Origin: Variovorax terrae
GTDB taxonomy: Bacteria > Pseudomonadota > Gammaproteobacteria > Burkholderiales > Burkholderiaceae_C
Direction: 5' to 3'
DNA: 64,000 nucleotides
Assembly (NCBI RefSeq): GCF_022809125.1
Contig: NZ_JALGBI010000001.1
Coordinates: 744,001-808,000, forward strand
Shown: positions 1 to 8,475 of the stretch, piece by piece
How positions within the stretch are numbered: the first letter of the stretch is position 1
How the letters are laid out: each line of letters begins with the position of its first letter
Program-made: the position numbers and the translations under genes
The notes under the pieces: generated by a model
Told to the model about the DNA's origin: nothing
What the model saw: the letters and a program-made list of their open reading frames with translations, nothing else
Databases searched by the model: none

Positions 1-23
1 GTCAGCTGGCCGCAACTATGAGA

Positions 24-998
24 TCAATCCGCAGTAGTGATCTTCGCGTCACGAATCAGCTTCCCAAATCGCTGATAGTCGGTCTCCAACCGCTTAGCCA
101 TCACGTCGGGCGACCCGCCCACGGGAACATAGCCCAGTTCGCTGAACCGCACCCTTACCTCCGGCGTCTGGAGGATCTTGTTCACTTCGGTATTGATACG
201 TCGCACGGCCGCTTGCGGAACGCCCATAGGATACAGAAGTCCGATCCACACGCTGAGATCAAAGCCCGGGACGCCGCTCTCGGCCACGGTGGGCACATCC
301 GGCATGCCGGAGAAACGCTTCGCCGTAGAGATGGCAAGAATCTTTAGCTTGCCGGACTTCACATGAGGCATGACAGGCCCGAACGAGCTGAATGTCAAGT
401 CTCCGCGCCCGCCCAGCATGTCAGTGACCGCTTGAGGCATGCCCTTGTAGGGAACATGCAAGAGGTCGATGCTTGCGTTTGCTTTCAGCATTTCCACGGC
501 AAGATGACCCGAAGATCCGTTCCCAGACGACGCTGCCGTGATCTTGCCAGGATTAGCTTTCGCGAACTGAATCAACTCACGCACGCTGTTGATGTTCAGA
601 TCGCTGCGTACCACGAGGAGCAAAGGGAGATCCGCTACCAGGCTCACCGGCTGGAAGGCCTTCTGTGCGTCATAGGGCAGTTTCAGCAAGTGGGGGTTGA
701 TGGTGAACGGAGGGTCCGAGCCGCCGATCAAGGTGTACCCATCTGGTGCCGAGCTCGCGCCAACTTGTGCGCCGAGCACACCGCCCGCACCAGGGCGGTT
801 GTCGATCACCACGGCCTGCCCGAGCGCCGCAGCGAGTTTGTCGCTAATAGCCCGCATGCCGTTGTCGGCGGCCGCGCCTGCCGCGAACGGCACCACCATC
901 TTGATCTGACGATCGGGCGTCCAACTCGTCTGGGCCGGTGCGCCAGCGGCCATGCCGAATGCGGCCAGCCATACGAGGACTCGGAGAAGTGATTTCAT
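24..998 (-). CDS. TctC/Bug-family periplasmic solute receptor
   Basis: Extracytoplasmic binding protein of the tripartite tricarboxylate transporter (TctC/Bug) family, about 324 residues, the usual family length. The ATG at 998 is chosen because AAAGGAGA lies just upstream and it opens directly into a signal peptide (MKSLLRVLVWLAAFGMAAG, cleavage after APAQ); a longer frame reaches 1064 but adds no plausible sequence. Family hallmarks are VVPFAAGAAADN near the mature N terminus, VIDNRPGAGG and PDGYTL. It is the last gene of a leftward operon with a CoA-transferase, a crotonase and a CitE-like lyase, so it probably binds the carboxylate that the operon degrades. Neither TctA nor TctB is seen; they could lie beyond the left edge or be elsewhere, as is common for Bug proteins. 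The ligand cannot be read from the sequence. Confidence 0.93.
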   Translation of the reverse strand: MKSLLRVLVWLAAFGMAAGAPAQTSWTPDRQIKMVVPFAAGAAADNGMRAISDKLAAALGQAVVIDNRPGAGGVLGAQVGASSAPDGYTLIGGSDPPFTINPHLLKLPYDAQKAFQPVSLVADLPLLLVVRSDLNINSVRELIQFAKANPGKITAASSGNGSSGHLAVEMLKANASIDLLHVPYKGMPQAVTDMLGGRGDLTFSSFGPVMPHVKSGKLKILAISTAKRFSGMPDVPTVAESGVPGFDLSVWIGLLYPMGVPQAAVRRINTEVNKILQTPEVRVRFSELGYVPVGGSPDVMAKRLETDYQRFGKLIRDAKITTAD

Positions 999-1097
999 GT
1001 AGATGTCTCCTTTAATCTTGGGTATTCGAAGGGGTTGAACGCGGTGAAAAAGGGTTGTAGGCATGTGGGCAAAGTGATGTCTAATGAGTTGTCGGAG

Positions 1098-2249
1098 TTA
1101 AAAGTACTGGGGGTTGTGCTCGCCCAGGGCGGGCGCCTCCAGCGGACTGCCGGGACGCACACCGTTGATAGTGAAGGGTAAGCCGAGGGTCTGTCGGCCC
1201 GTGACCGATGATGGGCGCAGCATGCGCAGCGATGCGACCTGAGGTGAGGCGAGTGCCTCGGGGATGGTGTTGAACCGGGTGCAGGGAATCCCTGCTGCAC
1301 GGAACATCTTTTCCCAATGCTCACGCGTGTGGGTCTTCATCACTTCGGCGATCAGCGGAACCAGCGTGGCCTTGTTGACGATACGCTGGCCATTGGTGGC
1401 ATACATGGGGTTTGCACACCATTGCGTATGGCCCAGCACTTCGGCCAATCGTGCGAACTGTGCGTCGTTGCCCACCGCCAGGCACACCATGCCGTCCTTC
1501 GCGGAGAACGCGTCGTAGGGGACCAGCAGCGGCTGGCCGTTGCCGCGCCGATGGGGTTCGCGTCCTTCATTCAGGTACCCGCTGACGTCGGCCCCGATCC
1601 AGTTAATCGCTGTTTCCAACAACGAAAGCTCGACAACGCCACCACGCCCTCCGTTCGCGTCCCGGTACCGCAGGGTGGCCAGCGCTGCGATCACCATCCA
1701 CATACCCGAGCCAAGATCGACGACCGAAGGCCCAGTACGCAGCGGCGGACCATCCGGAAGCCCGTTGACGCTGGCAAGCCCGCTATAGGCTTGCGCCAAT
1801 GGCTCGAACCCCGGATCGCGATGCATCGGGCCACTATGACCAAACGCGGCGAGATCGCAGTGGATCAGGCGCGGGAACCGTGCTACCAGGGCCGGCCCAT
1901 CCAGGCCGAGGGCGTTCAGGGCTCCCGCACGGACGTTGCTGATCACGATGTCGGCCGATTCGATCAACCGCAGCAGCGCATCGCGGCCGGAGGGCGACTT
2001 GAAGTCGATGGCGACCGACTTCTTGCCGCGGTTCAAGTCGCGGAAGATGAGCGCGTCGCCCCCGTCAAAGGGTTTCCCCATGCGGCGGCCGTCCTCGCCA
2101 CGTCCGGGCGGTTCCACCTTCACCACCTCCGCACCGAGGTCGCTCAGGATCATGCCGCCGTACGGCGCTGCTAGAAATTGTCCGAGCTCTACGACGCGGA
2201 TACCGCGCAACCACCCGGTCTGGCCCTCAACGTCTTGTCGATTGTTCAT
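1098..2249 (-). CDS. CaiB/BaiF family (family III) CoA-transferase
   Basis: 383-residue family III CoA-transferase, which moves CoA from an acyl-CoA donor to a free carboxylate through an aspartyl intermediate. The N-terminal stretch IRVVELGQFLAAPYGGMILSDLGAEVVKVEPP and NRGKKSVAIDFK are typical, and the expected catalytic Asp is D178 in SVVDLGSGMW. The start overlaps the stop of the crotonase gene by one base (TAATG), so translation is likely coupled. In context it should activate the substrate imported with the neighbouring TctC receptor so that the crotonase and lyase can act on its thioester. The substrate is unknown; a C4-C6 dicarboxylate is an inference from the pathway logic only. Confidence 0.93.
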   Translation of the reverse strand: MNNRQDVEGQTGWLRGIRVVELGQFLAAPYGGMILSDLGAEVVKVEPPGRGEDGRRMGKPFDGGDALIFRDLNRGKKSVAIDFKSPSGRDALLRLIESADIVISNVRAGALNALGLDGPALVARFPRLIHCDLAAFGHSGPMHRDPGFEPLAQAYSGLASVNGLPDGPPLRTGPSVVDLGSGMWMVIAALATLRYRDANGGRGGVVELSLLETAINWIGADVSGYLNEGREPHRRGNGQPLLVPYDAFSAKDGMVCLAVGNDAQFARLAEVLGHTQWCANPMYATNGQRIVNKATLVPLIAEVMKTHTREHWEKMFRAAGIPCTRFNTIPEALASPQVASLRMLRPSSVTGRQTLGLPFTINGVRPGSPLEAPALGEHNPQYF

Positions 2250-3019
2250 TACTGGCCTTTGAAGCGCGGCTGACGCCGCTCGGCGAACGCAGCGCGTCCT
2301 TCCTTCACGTCATCCGTGGCCAGCAGATGGCGGATCGCCATCTGCTCCAAGCGAAAGCCTGTATTCATGTCCACGTCCATGCTACGCAAGGCCAGTTCCT
2401 TCGTGGCCTGCACCGCCAGAGGTCCGTTCTTCGTGATGCGCCGGGCGTAGTGCAAAGCGGTCTCCATCAGCTTTTCGCGCGACACGACCGCATTCACCAA
2501 GCCCCAGCGCAGTGCATCCTGAGCGGATATCGGATCACCAGTCAGCAGCAGTTCCATCGCGATGGCGTAGGGCAACTGCTTGATGGGCCGTTGTGTGCCT
2601 CCATTCGCAGCCAACAGACCACGACACACTTCCGTGATGGCGAAATCGGCTGTTTCCACGGCGACCCGGATGTCGGTGGCCAACATCAGCGTCATACCGC
2701 CGGCCAAACACCGCCCGTTGATTGCGGCGATGACCGGCTTCCAAACCTCCAGCCCGCGGTTGAGCAGTTGGTCTTTCTGTGTAAGCCACAGATCCTGGGG
2801 CTGGAAGACCGACTCCAGGTTCTTTAGGTCGGCGCCGGCCGAGAATGTCTTGTCGCCAGCACCGGTGATGATGGCCACCTGAATCTCGGGATCGTCGCGC
2901 ACGCGCATCCAAGCCTGCGACAGCAGCGCGTAGTGTTCGCCGTCCATGGCGTTGTGCTTTTCCGGACGGTTGATCGTGATGGTACAGATGGCGTCCTTGA
3001 CTTCAACATCGACCGACAT
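2249..3019 (-). CDS. enoyl-CoA hydratase/isomerase (crotonase) family protein
   Basis: 256-residue crotonase-fold protein. Oxyanion-hole elements are AFSAGADLKN-like (TFSAGADLKN) and NGRCLAGGMTLMLATDIRVA. Both acidic residues used by true hydratases appear to be kept: the Glu in FAITEVCRGLLAANGG and the Glu in AMELLLTGDPISAQDALRWGLV. Hydratase activity is therefore more likely than a non-hydrating crotonase role. The start follows AAAAGGAG at a good distance. It is the middle gene of the operon, 27 bp after the CitE-like lyase and overlapping the CoA-transferase start by one base. Expected role: hydration of an unsaturated acyl-CoA to the beta-hydroxy form that the lyase cleaves. Confidence 0.93.
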   Translation of the reverse strand: MSVDVEVKDAICTITINRPEKHNAMDGEHYALLSQAWMRVRDDPEIQVAIITGAGDKTFSAGADLKNLESVFQPQDLWLTQKDQLLNRGLEVWKPVIAAINGRCLAGGMTLMLATDIRVAVETADFAITEVCRGLLAANGGTQRPIKQLPYAIAMELLLTGDPISAQDALRWGLVNAVVSREKLMETALHYARRITKNGPLAVQATKELALRSMDVDMNTGFRLEQMAIRHLLATDDVKEGRAAFAERRQPRFKGQ

Positions 3020-3046
3020 GAAATCTCCTTTTCTACAGATTTGGAT

Positions 3047-3925
3047 TCAGTGGGTGAGGCCGGCGCGCGCCAGCACTTCCCGCGCCTGGCGCAGATGGGG
3101 CATGTCCAGCATCTGTCCGTTGAGCCCGACCACGCCGGCTCCCTGGATAGAGAACGCTTCCACCACCCGGCGCGCGTGTGCGACTTCGTCATCGGATGGC
3201 GTGAACGTGTCGTTGATGACGGCGACCTGGTCCGGATGAATAGCCAGCTTGGCGGTGAATCCGGCAGTACGGGAGAGCACACATTCGGCACGCAATTTCT
3301 CAAGATCCCGGTAATCGGCCGAGATGGTGTCGATCGGCTGCACGCCAGCAGCACGCGCCGTGACGATCGTGATCCCGCGCGCCCACGCGTACAGGCTTTC
3401 GAACGATCCGTCGACGTTGCGATTGGTCGTGGCTCCCAAGGCCGCCATCAGGTCGATAGGGCCCCAGGACATGCCTGCCATTCGCGGCACACCCCCGGCG
3501 AAGGTATGCGCCTCCAGCAGCGACCGGGGCTCCTCGGTCAGGGTTGGAACAGCCTGAATCAGGCCAACCGGCAGACCCGACTGTGTCTCCAGGGCCGCGA
3601 CATAGTGATCGAACGCCTGGAGATCCAAGGCCGAGCGCACCTTGGGCACGAGAAAGGCATCCGGCGCTCCTTCGACCACGGCCGCCAAGTCCGCAAGGTG
3701 ACCCTCATCCTGCACCGGCTTGCAACGCACCCATAGCCGCTGTCGGCGATTGGCTCGTGGCCGCTCCAGCAGGTAGTTGCGAACAAGTTTCCGAGCGACG
3801 GTGGACTGGGTGGCCGAGACCGAGTCCTCGAGATCCAGGATCAGCACATCGGCAGCGGTGCTGTCGGCCTTTGAGAGCTTGCGCTCGGCGTCCCCGGGGA
3901 CGAACAAGAGTGATCGAACAGGCAT
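3047..3925 (-). CDS. HpcH/HpaI-CitE-like beta-hydroxyacyl-CoA lyase
   Basis: 292-residue CoA-ester lyase of the CitE/HpcH-HpaI TIM-barrel family. The ATG at 3925 is preferred (MPVRSLLFVPGD is the standard family start) over an upstream ATG at 3994. Visible features are LILDLEDSV, the Mg-binding Glu (E131 in TLTEEPRSL) and the metal-binding Asp (D158 in WGPIDLMAALGA). Relatives cleave citryl-, malyl-, methylmalyl- or citramalyl-CoA into a 2-oxoacid or aldehyde and an acyl-CoA. It is the promoter-proximal gene of the leftward operon and faces the LysR gene across 106 bp. With the CoA-transferase and crotonase it makes an activate-hydrate-cleave route; which acid is used is not determined. Confidence 0.9.
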   Translation of the reverse strand: MPVRSLLFVPGDAERKLSKADSTAADVLILDLEDSVSATQSTVARKLVRNYLLERPRANRRQRLWVRCKPVQDEGHLADLAAVVEGAPDAFLVPKVRSALDLQAFDHYVAALETQSGLPVGLIQAVPTLTEEPRSLLEAHTFAGGVPRMAGMSWGPIDLMAALGATTNRNVDGSFESLYAWARGITIVTARAAGVQPIDTISADYRDLEKLRAECVLSRTAGFTAKLAIHPDQVAVINDTFTPSDDEVAHARRVVEAFSIQGAGVVGLNGQMLDMPHLRQAREVLARAGLTH

Positions 3926-4031
3926 AGTCACCTTGGTCCTGCTATCTAAATATCTGACATGTGGCAAGTGATTGGGAGCAGAATACCTCTGCATTTATCC
4001 ATTTGGTTGCAAGATTCCATAAGATAAACAG
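3926..4031 (+). promoter_or_regulatory. divergent LysR/lyase control region
   Basis: 106-bp AT-rich gap between two divergent starts, the classic arrangement in which a LysR protein controls itself and the opposite operon. It contains repeated TATCTAAATATCT and AAGATAAAC-like blocks that could hold a T-N11-A site, but I cannot fix the operator or the -35/-10 boxes. Confidence 0.5.
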
Positions 4032-5051
4032 ATGGCTACTACTCTGACTCAGATCAACCATTTCGTCGCGGTGGCGCGGGCCGGTTCGTTCTCGGCCGCG
4101 GCGCGCGGACTGGGGGTAGCGCAATCCGCGATCAGCCAATCGGTGGCGACTTTGGAGCGCGAATTGGGCGTGCAGCTCCTCGCGCGCACATCACGCAGCT
4201 GCAAGTTGACCAAGCTGGGCGAAGAGTTCCTGGAGGATGCGGCCCGCGCTGTCCAGGACCTGGAGGCCGCAACCCAGCGCGTGCGGCGCGCGGCGCACCT
4301 CGGGAAACACCGGCTCGTGCTCGGCCTGACAGGTGGCATCAGCGGCTTGGTGACAGAGCGGCTATTGAGCGTCACCGAAGAGGAGCGGCAACTGGACCTC
4401 ACCATCATGGAGAGCTCCGTCGGCCGCTTGCGCGAACTGCTCTTAGAGGGCCGCATCGACTGTGCATTGACCTACGGCGTTTCGGACGAGGACATGCAGC
4501 TAAAGGCACGGCACGTCGCCTATGAGCCCATGCATCTGCTCGCCAACCCGCGGATCATGCAGCGCTTTTTGCGGCCCGGTCCCGTAGATTTACAGCAGGT
4601 GGCGCGGTTTCCTCTCTTCCTGCCCAGTATCGCGCGAGAGGCAGGCGCAGGACAGTTGCTCGCGCGCGAAGCTGAAAAGCTCGAGATCCGCTTGGACCTG
4701 CGATATGAGCTGCAGTCCACCTCGATCATCCGTCGACTGCTGATGCAGGAAGACTTGGCTACGGTGATCGGCCTAGGAACGGTGATTGACGATGTGGCAT
4801 CAGGTGAGCTGATGGCGCGCGTCGTGGAGCAGAAGGCCTTCTCACGCAGGGTGTGCCTGGCCATGGTCTCATCTCGCGCATTCGGAACCGCGGAGAGTCG
4901 CCTTCTGGAGCGCATTCTGGAGATTACTGAGGACTTCCTGCTGCCCTGCGGCATCTGGCATCGCGGGCCAGAAAACTTCACACCCCCCTCCCTCGAACTG
5001 TTTCGCCAGCGCCGCCAAAAGATCACCTTGCGTTCGCGCGGTCTGGCTTGA
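4032..5051 (+). CDS. LysR-family transcriptional regulator
   Basis: 339-residue LysR protein: winged HTH in residues 1-65 (INHFVAVARAGSFSAAARGL, then VAQSAISQSVATLERELG), followed by a linker helix and a co-inducer-binding domain. It is divergent from the lyase-crotonase-CoA-transferase-TctC operon, so it very likely senses an acid or intermediate of that pathway. It is somewhat longer than a typical 300-residue LysR because of a C-terminal tail (after about residue 300, with ENFTPPSLELFRQRRQ). No strong Shine-Dalgarno is visible before the ATG. Confidence 0.92.
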   Translation: MATTLTQINHFVAVARAGSFSAAARGLGVAQSAISQSVATLERELGVQLLARTSRSCKLTKLGEEFLEDAARAVQDLEAATQRVRRAAHLGKHRLVLGLTGGISGLVTERLLSVTEEERQLDLTIMESSVGRLRELLLEGRIDCALTYGVSDEDMQLKARHVAYEPMHLLANPRIMQRFLRPGPVDLQQVARFPLFLPSIAREAGAGQLLAREAEKLEIRLDLRYELQSTSIIRRLLMQEDLATVIGLGTVIDDVASGELMARVVEQKAFSRRVCLAMVSSRAFGTAESRLLERILEITEDFLLPCGIWHRGPENFTPPSLELFRQRRQKITLRSRGLA

Positions 5052-5576
5052 ACCACGACCGCGCCAGGCCAATCCGAACCGCATCGAACACCTCTTTAAT
5101 GCCGCAGTGAATCGACATGTGGTCAAGAAGAATGAACACGGCATGGGGCTCGCCCAGACGTCCGCGTCTGACCAGTAGTGTGAGTACACGGAAGCATCAG
5201 GAAGCTGGCATCCCGGTGCACGAACTGGCCGGGGAAAGTCAGCTGTTAGTGAGATCCGCCAACTAGCGCTACCGGCCAGGAGCCGCCAGACCGCCTGCTG
5301 GCTTGTCCGTCCGCTTCAGACTGATTTCAGATATTCGGGCTTGACGCCAGAATGTCCGTGAGTTGCTATTCACCAGTCCTTGGCCGAGTCAGGCCTCGAA
5401 TGAACGCTTGGCAAGGCAGGGAACAGTTCCAAAACGCCAAACCGTGGCGGCGGGGTTCCCATGAACGGCAGGATGGCTGCATCGCGTGTACAACGGTGGA
5501 CTGACCGGACGGGCTGCTCGCGCATTCCATAATTGCTATATATTGATTTACGTAACACACCATTCAAGAGGACTGC
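5052..5576. other. 525-bp intergenic region without a convincing gene
   Basis: No convincing reading frame. The first 120 bp give a short leftward frame (LVRRGRLGEPHAVFILLDH) and a short rightward one (FNAAVNRHVVKKNEHGMG), either of which might be a relic of a lost gene, but neither can be assigned. The last 60 bp are AT-rich (ATAATTGCTATATATTG around 5528) and probably carry the promoter of the binding-protein gene that follows. Confidence 0.5.
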
Positions 5577-6479
5577 ATGTCGATCACATCCATTCTGAAA
5601 TTCACCGTGGTGGCATTGGTGACCGTCACCGGTGGGTCGCTTTTCGCACAGGGTACGCCCATCAATACAGCGGCGTTTGACGCGCTGGTTGCACAGGGCC
5701 CCGTCGCCAGCGCTGCGACCATCGCATCGAGCACCTGGGCCAGCAAGATCAAGCAGGCCGGCACGCTGCGCCTCGGCGGGACGCAAACCTCGAATCTTTT
5801 CTCGCTGCTCAACGAGAAGGACGGCAAGATCCGCGGCTTCGACGCAGGTCTGGCCCAACTCATCACTCGCTACATCCTGGGCGATGGGGCCAAATACCAG
5901 TTCACGCAGGTGACCTCGGCCACGCGCGAGCAGGTGCTCATCAACGATCAGGTGGACATGGTGTTCGCCACCTACTCCATCACCCCCGCCCGCGCCGAGA
6001 AGATCTCGTTCGCAGGGCCTTACTACACTTCGCAGGCCGGGGTGCTGGTCAAGGCGAACAACCAGACGATCCAGTCGTACAACGATCTGGCCGGCAAGAA
6101 GGTCGCCACGCAGGCTGGCTCCACGGGGCCCGCGATACTGGCGCAGTACGCGCCCAAGGGTGTCGTACAAGAGTTCCAGACGCACCAGGAAGCCCTCGAC
6201 GCACTGCGCCAGGGACGTGTGGATGCCTACGTGACCGACTACACGCTGCTACTCAACGCCCTGAGCCTCGGAATCGGCGACGCGAAGCTGGCGGGCGCAC
6301 CCTTTGGTGCGCAGGACCCCTACGGCGTTGGACTGACCAAGGGTTCGGACGGCGTGGCCTTCATCAATGCCTTCCTGAAGAAGCTGGAAGCCGACGGCAC
6401 CTGGGCCAAACTTTGGACAATTTCCATCGGACAGCGCACCGGCAGCACAGCCGTTCCGACGCCGCCCGCCCTCCCGTAA
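5577..6479 (+). CDS. ABC transporter substrate-binding protein, polar amino-acid type
   Basis: 300-residue family 3 solute-binding protein (amino-acid type, GlnH/GluB-like). A signal peptide covers residues 1-25 (ending SLFAQG) and is followed by KIKQAGTLRLGGTQ, GFDAGLAQLI, a DMVFATYSITPARAEKISFAGPYY block and AGKKVATQAGSTG, all characteristic of this fold. The start has AGAGGA at proper spacing. Two permease genes follow within 3 bp and by overlap, so the three form one transcription unit. An unusual insertion, about 20 residues rich in Ala and Ser (TAAFDALVAQGPVASAATIA), sits between the signal peptide and the binding domain. The ligand is probably an amino acid or related polar compound. 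Confidence 0.92.
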   Translation: MSITSILKFTVVALVTVTGGSLFAQGTPINTAAFDALVAQGPVASAATIASSTWASKIKQAGTLRLGGTQTSNLFSLLNEKDGKIRGFDAGLAQLITRYILGDGAKYQFTQVTSATREQVLINDQVDMVFATYSITPARAEKISFAGPYYTSQAGVLVKANNQTIQSYNDLAGKKVATQAGSTGPAILAQYAPKGVVQEFQTHQEALDALRQGRVDAYVTDYTLLLNALSLGIGDAKLAGAPFGAQDPYGVGLTKGSDGVAFINAFLKKLEADGTWAKLWTISIGQRTGSTAVPTPPALP

Positions 6480-6482
6480 CCA

Positions 6483-7145
6483 ATGGGCAGCGTCTCCAGG
6501 CTCCTGGCCGACTATGGGCCTGCCTTCGGGCAGGCCCTTTTTCTGACATGGAAGCTCACGGTCGTGTCGTTCGTGCCCGGCTTCTTGCTGGGCATGGTCG
6601 TGACGGTGCTCCGGCTCTTCCCGCTGCGGCCCCTCCGCTTCTTTCTGACCGGTTACGTCGAGATCTTCCGCAACATTCCCAGCGCTGCGCTGCTGATCTT
6701 CATCGTGTTCGCGCTGCCCGATCTCCAGGTCCTGATCGACTATGAGCCCGCCGTGATCCTGACGTTGACGCTGGTCTGCTCCGCGTTCACGGCGGACTAC
6801 CTGCGCTCGGGTATCAACACCATCGACGACGGCCAAATTGAGGCTGCACTCAGCCTGGGCATGCGGCCGATGCGCATTATCTCTGCGGTGGTATTGCCGC
6901 AGGCGCTGCGCGCGGTGGTGCAGCCGATGACCTCGCTGCTCATTGCGCTGATGTTATCGACCTCGTTGGCGTCGCAGGTGCCGTTTCCGGGTCGGGAGCT
7001 CACCGCGCTCGTGTCCAAGATCGCCAACGACTCCGCAGCCGGCATGGCCGCATTCGCGGTGGCCGCCGCGATGTACGTGGCGACTGGGTTGCTCATCGCC
7101 TGGGCTGGCGCCACCTTGGAAAAGAAGGTGCGGATACTGCGATGA
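6483..7145 (+). CDS. amino-acid ABC transporter permease (HisM-type), first subunit
   Basis: 220-residue inner-membrane permease with about five hydrophobic spans and the cytoplasmic EAA coupling loop EAALSLGMRPMRIISAVVLP, the contact site for the ATPase. It starts 3 bp after the binding-protein gene and overlaps the next permease gene by 4 nt (ATGA). The pair probably forms a heterodimeric channel as in Glu/Asp importers. No ATPase gene of this type is adjacent, so energy must come from a subunit encoded elsewhere. Confidence 0.93.
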   Translation: MGSVSRLLADYGPAFGQALFLTWKLTVVSFVPGFLLGMVVTVLRLFPLRPLRFFLTGYVEIFRNIPSAALLIFIVFALPDLQVLIDYEPAVILTLTLVCSAFTADYLRSGINTIDDGQIEAALSLGMRPMRIISAVVLPQALRAVVQPMTSLLIALMLSTSLASQVPFPGRELTALVSKIANDSAAGMAAFAVAAAMYVATGLLIAWAGATLEKKVRILR

Positions 7146-7942
7146 GCCGCCCTCTGGAAGACATTCTGTTTGGTGCTCCAAGCCCGCAGGCCCAGACCGT
7201 CATACGGGTGGTGAGCGTGATCGCAGCGGCCGTGCTGCTCCTGCTGGCTGCGGGTATCGTGTTCCGGTTCCATTCCGCAGGGCAGCTCGACGCCCGATTC
7301 TGGGAATTCTTCGCTTGGCCGACGACCTGGGCCTTCCTGGGCAGAGGCCTGCTCGGCACGCTGGCCTCGGCGGCAATGGCCGCCGTTATCGCACTGGCCC
7401 TCGGGTTGGTGCTGTTGGTGGGGCGTCTGGCGCGGCCGCGGCTCGTGCGTTGGCCGAGCATCGCGGTCATCGAGTTCCTGCGTGGCACGCCGACGCTGCT
7501 GCTCATCTATGTGTGTTTTCTGGTGCTTCCGTCGGTCGGGATGAAGCTGAGCACCTACTGGATGTTGACGTTGCCCATCGGCCTTAGCACCGCCGCGGTG
7601 GTGGCCGAGGTCTACCGCGCGGGCGTGCTCGCCGTTCCCCGCGGCCAGACCGATGCTGCGCGAAGTCTGGGGCTGACCGAAGCCCAGGTTTTCTTCTTCG
7701 TCGTCTTTCCCCAGGCCCTTCGCTACATTGTCCCGGCACTGGTCGCGCAACTGGTCATCGTGGTCAAGGACACCACCTTCGGTTACGTCGTCACCTATGG
7801 TGAACTCATGCAGAACGCCAAGGTGCTCATCGCCAATTACCACTCGCTGGTGCCCGTATACCTCGTTGTAGCTGCGCTTTACTGCCTCGTGAATTACGCG
7901 ATATCAAGGGCGAGCAAACGGCTCGGTCGGCCGATGCATTGA
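7142..7942 (+). CDS. amino-acid ABC transporter permease, second subunit
   Basis: 266-residue permease with an N-terminal membrane segment around residues 20-45 and a HisM-type core. The EAA loop is visible as DAARSLGLTEAQVFFFVVFP. EVYRAGVLAVPRGQTDAA and VKDTTFGYVVTYGELM are typical of GltK/GlnP-like permeases. Its ATG overlaps the stop of the first permease by 4 nt. It is the last gene of the unit; what follows is a decayed recombinase rather than the expected ATPase, so the ATPase gene may have been lost in a rearrangement. Confidence 0.93.
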   Translation: MSRPLEDILFGAPSPQAQTVIRVVSVIAAAVLLLLAAGIVFRFHSAGQLDARFWEFFAWPTTWAFLGRGLLGTLASAAMAAVIALALGLVLLVGRLARPRLVRWPSIAVIEFLRGTPTLLLIYVCFLVLPSVGMKLSTYWMLTLPIGLSTAAVVAEVYRAGVLAVPRGQTDAARSLGLTEAQVFFFVVFPQALRYIVPALVAQLVIVVKDTTFGYVVTYGELMQNAKVLIANYHSLVPVYLVVAALYCLVNYAISRASKRLGRPMH

Positions 7943-8111
7943 CCATCACCAGGCTGCTCACGTGTCGGTGACGCGGCGCTCTGGCAAAGGAAAAAGGTGC
8001 AGGTCCGATGGCGGCCGGGGCTGGGCTTCCCTGAGATTCGCCGCAAGCTGACTTTGGTCGGCAGGGTTATCAAGCCGTAAGTCGGCTTCCTGACGAGGCC
8101 TCGGACTCACA

Positions 8112-8396
8112 CTGATGGCGAGGAGTGTGAATCCATCGGCGCGCCCGGAACTGCACGAACCAGCGCTCTTCAACCTTGGCATCGACAGCAAGCTGCACGG
8201 ATGCGACCTCATGGCCTTCAAGGTCTAGGACGTGTGCCACGGAAACCAGATGGCTACGCGCGCCATCGTCATGCAGCACAAGACTCAGCGCCCGGTGCAG
8301 TTCGAGATCACGCAGGCCAGACTGAATCCGGAGGATTTCCTCTTTCCCAGCCGGCTTCACGACTCACCTCACCTGGGAACCCGACAGTACATGCGC
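8112..8396 (+). pseudogene. decayed tyrosine recombinase/integrase fragment
   Basis: One forward frame contains PALFNLGIDSKLHGCDLMAF, an in-frame TAG at 8226-8228, then RAIVMQHKTQRPVQFEIT and DFLFPSRLHDSPHLGTRQY. I recognise this as the core of a small tyrosine-recombinase family often found in proteobacterial islands (usual form ALFNLAIDSKLRGCDL). Compared with intact members as I remember them, about a dozen residues are missing between FEIT and the DFLFPSR block, and everything after TRQYMR, including the HxxR and catalytic Tyr region, is gone. It is therefore a dead remnant. The rest of the 7943-8475 gap holds no gene. It marks a past mobile-element event between the ABC importer and the LacI cluster. 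Confidence 0.75.
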
Positions 8397-8475
8397 GCGC
8401 GACGGACACGTGCTCGTCTTGCTTTTTTGGCTGCACCCAATGGGCTCATCGGGAAAAACCGTTGGCGTCTTCCTT

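Noticed and set aside
3934..3954. Possible eighth copy of the dispersed element (TGCTATCTAAATATC)
   Set aside because: It has TGCTAT but no AGCA arm at the right distance and no GTCC 23 nt before, so it does not fit the pattern.
5090..5189. Possible transposase relic (LGEPHAVFILLDHMSIHCG)
   Set aside because: Too short and without DDE or HTH motifs; it may equally be an antisense shadow.
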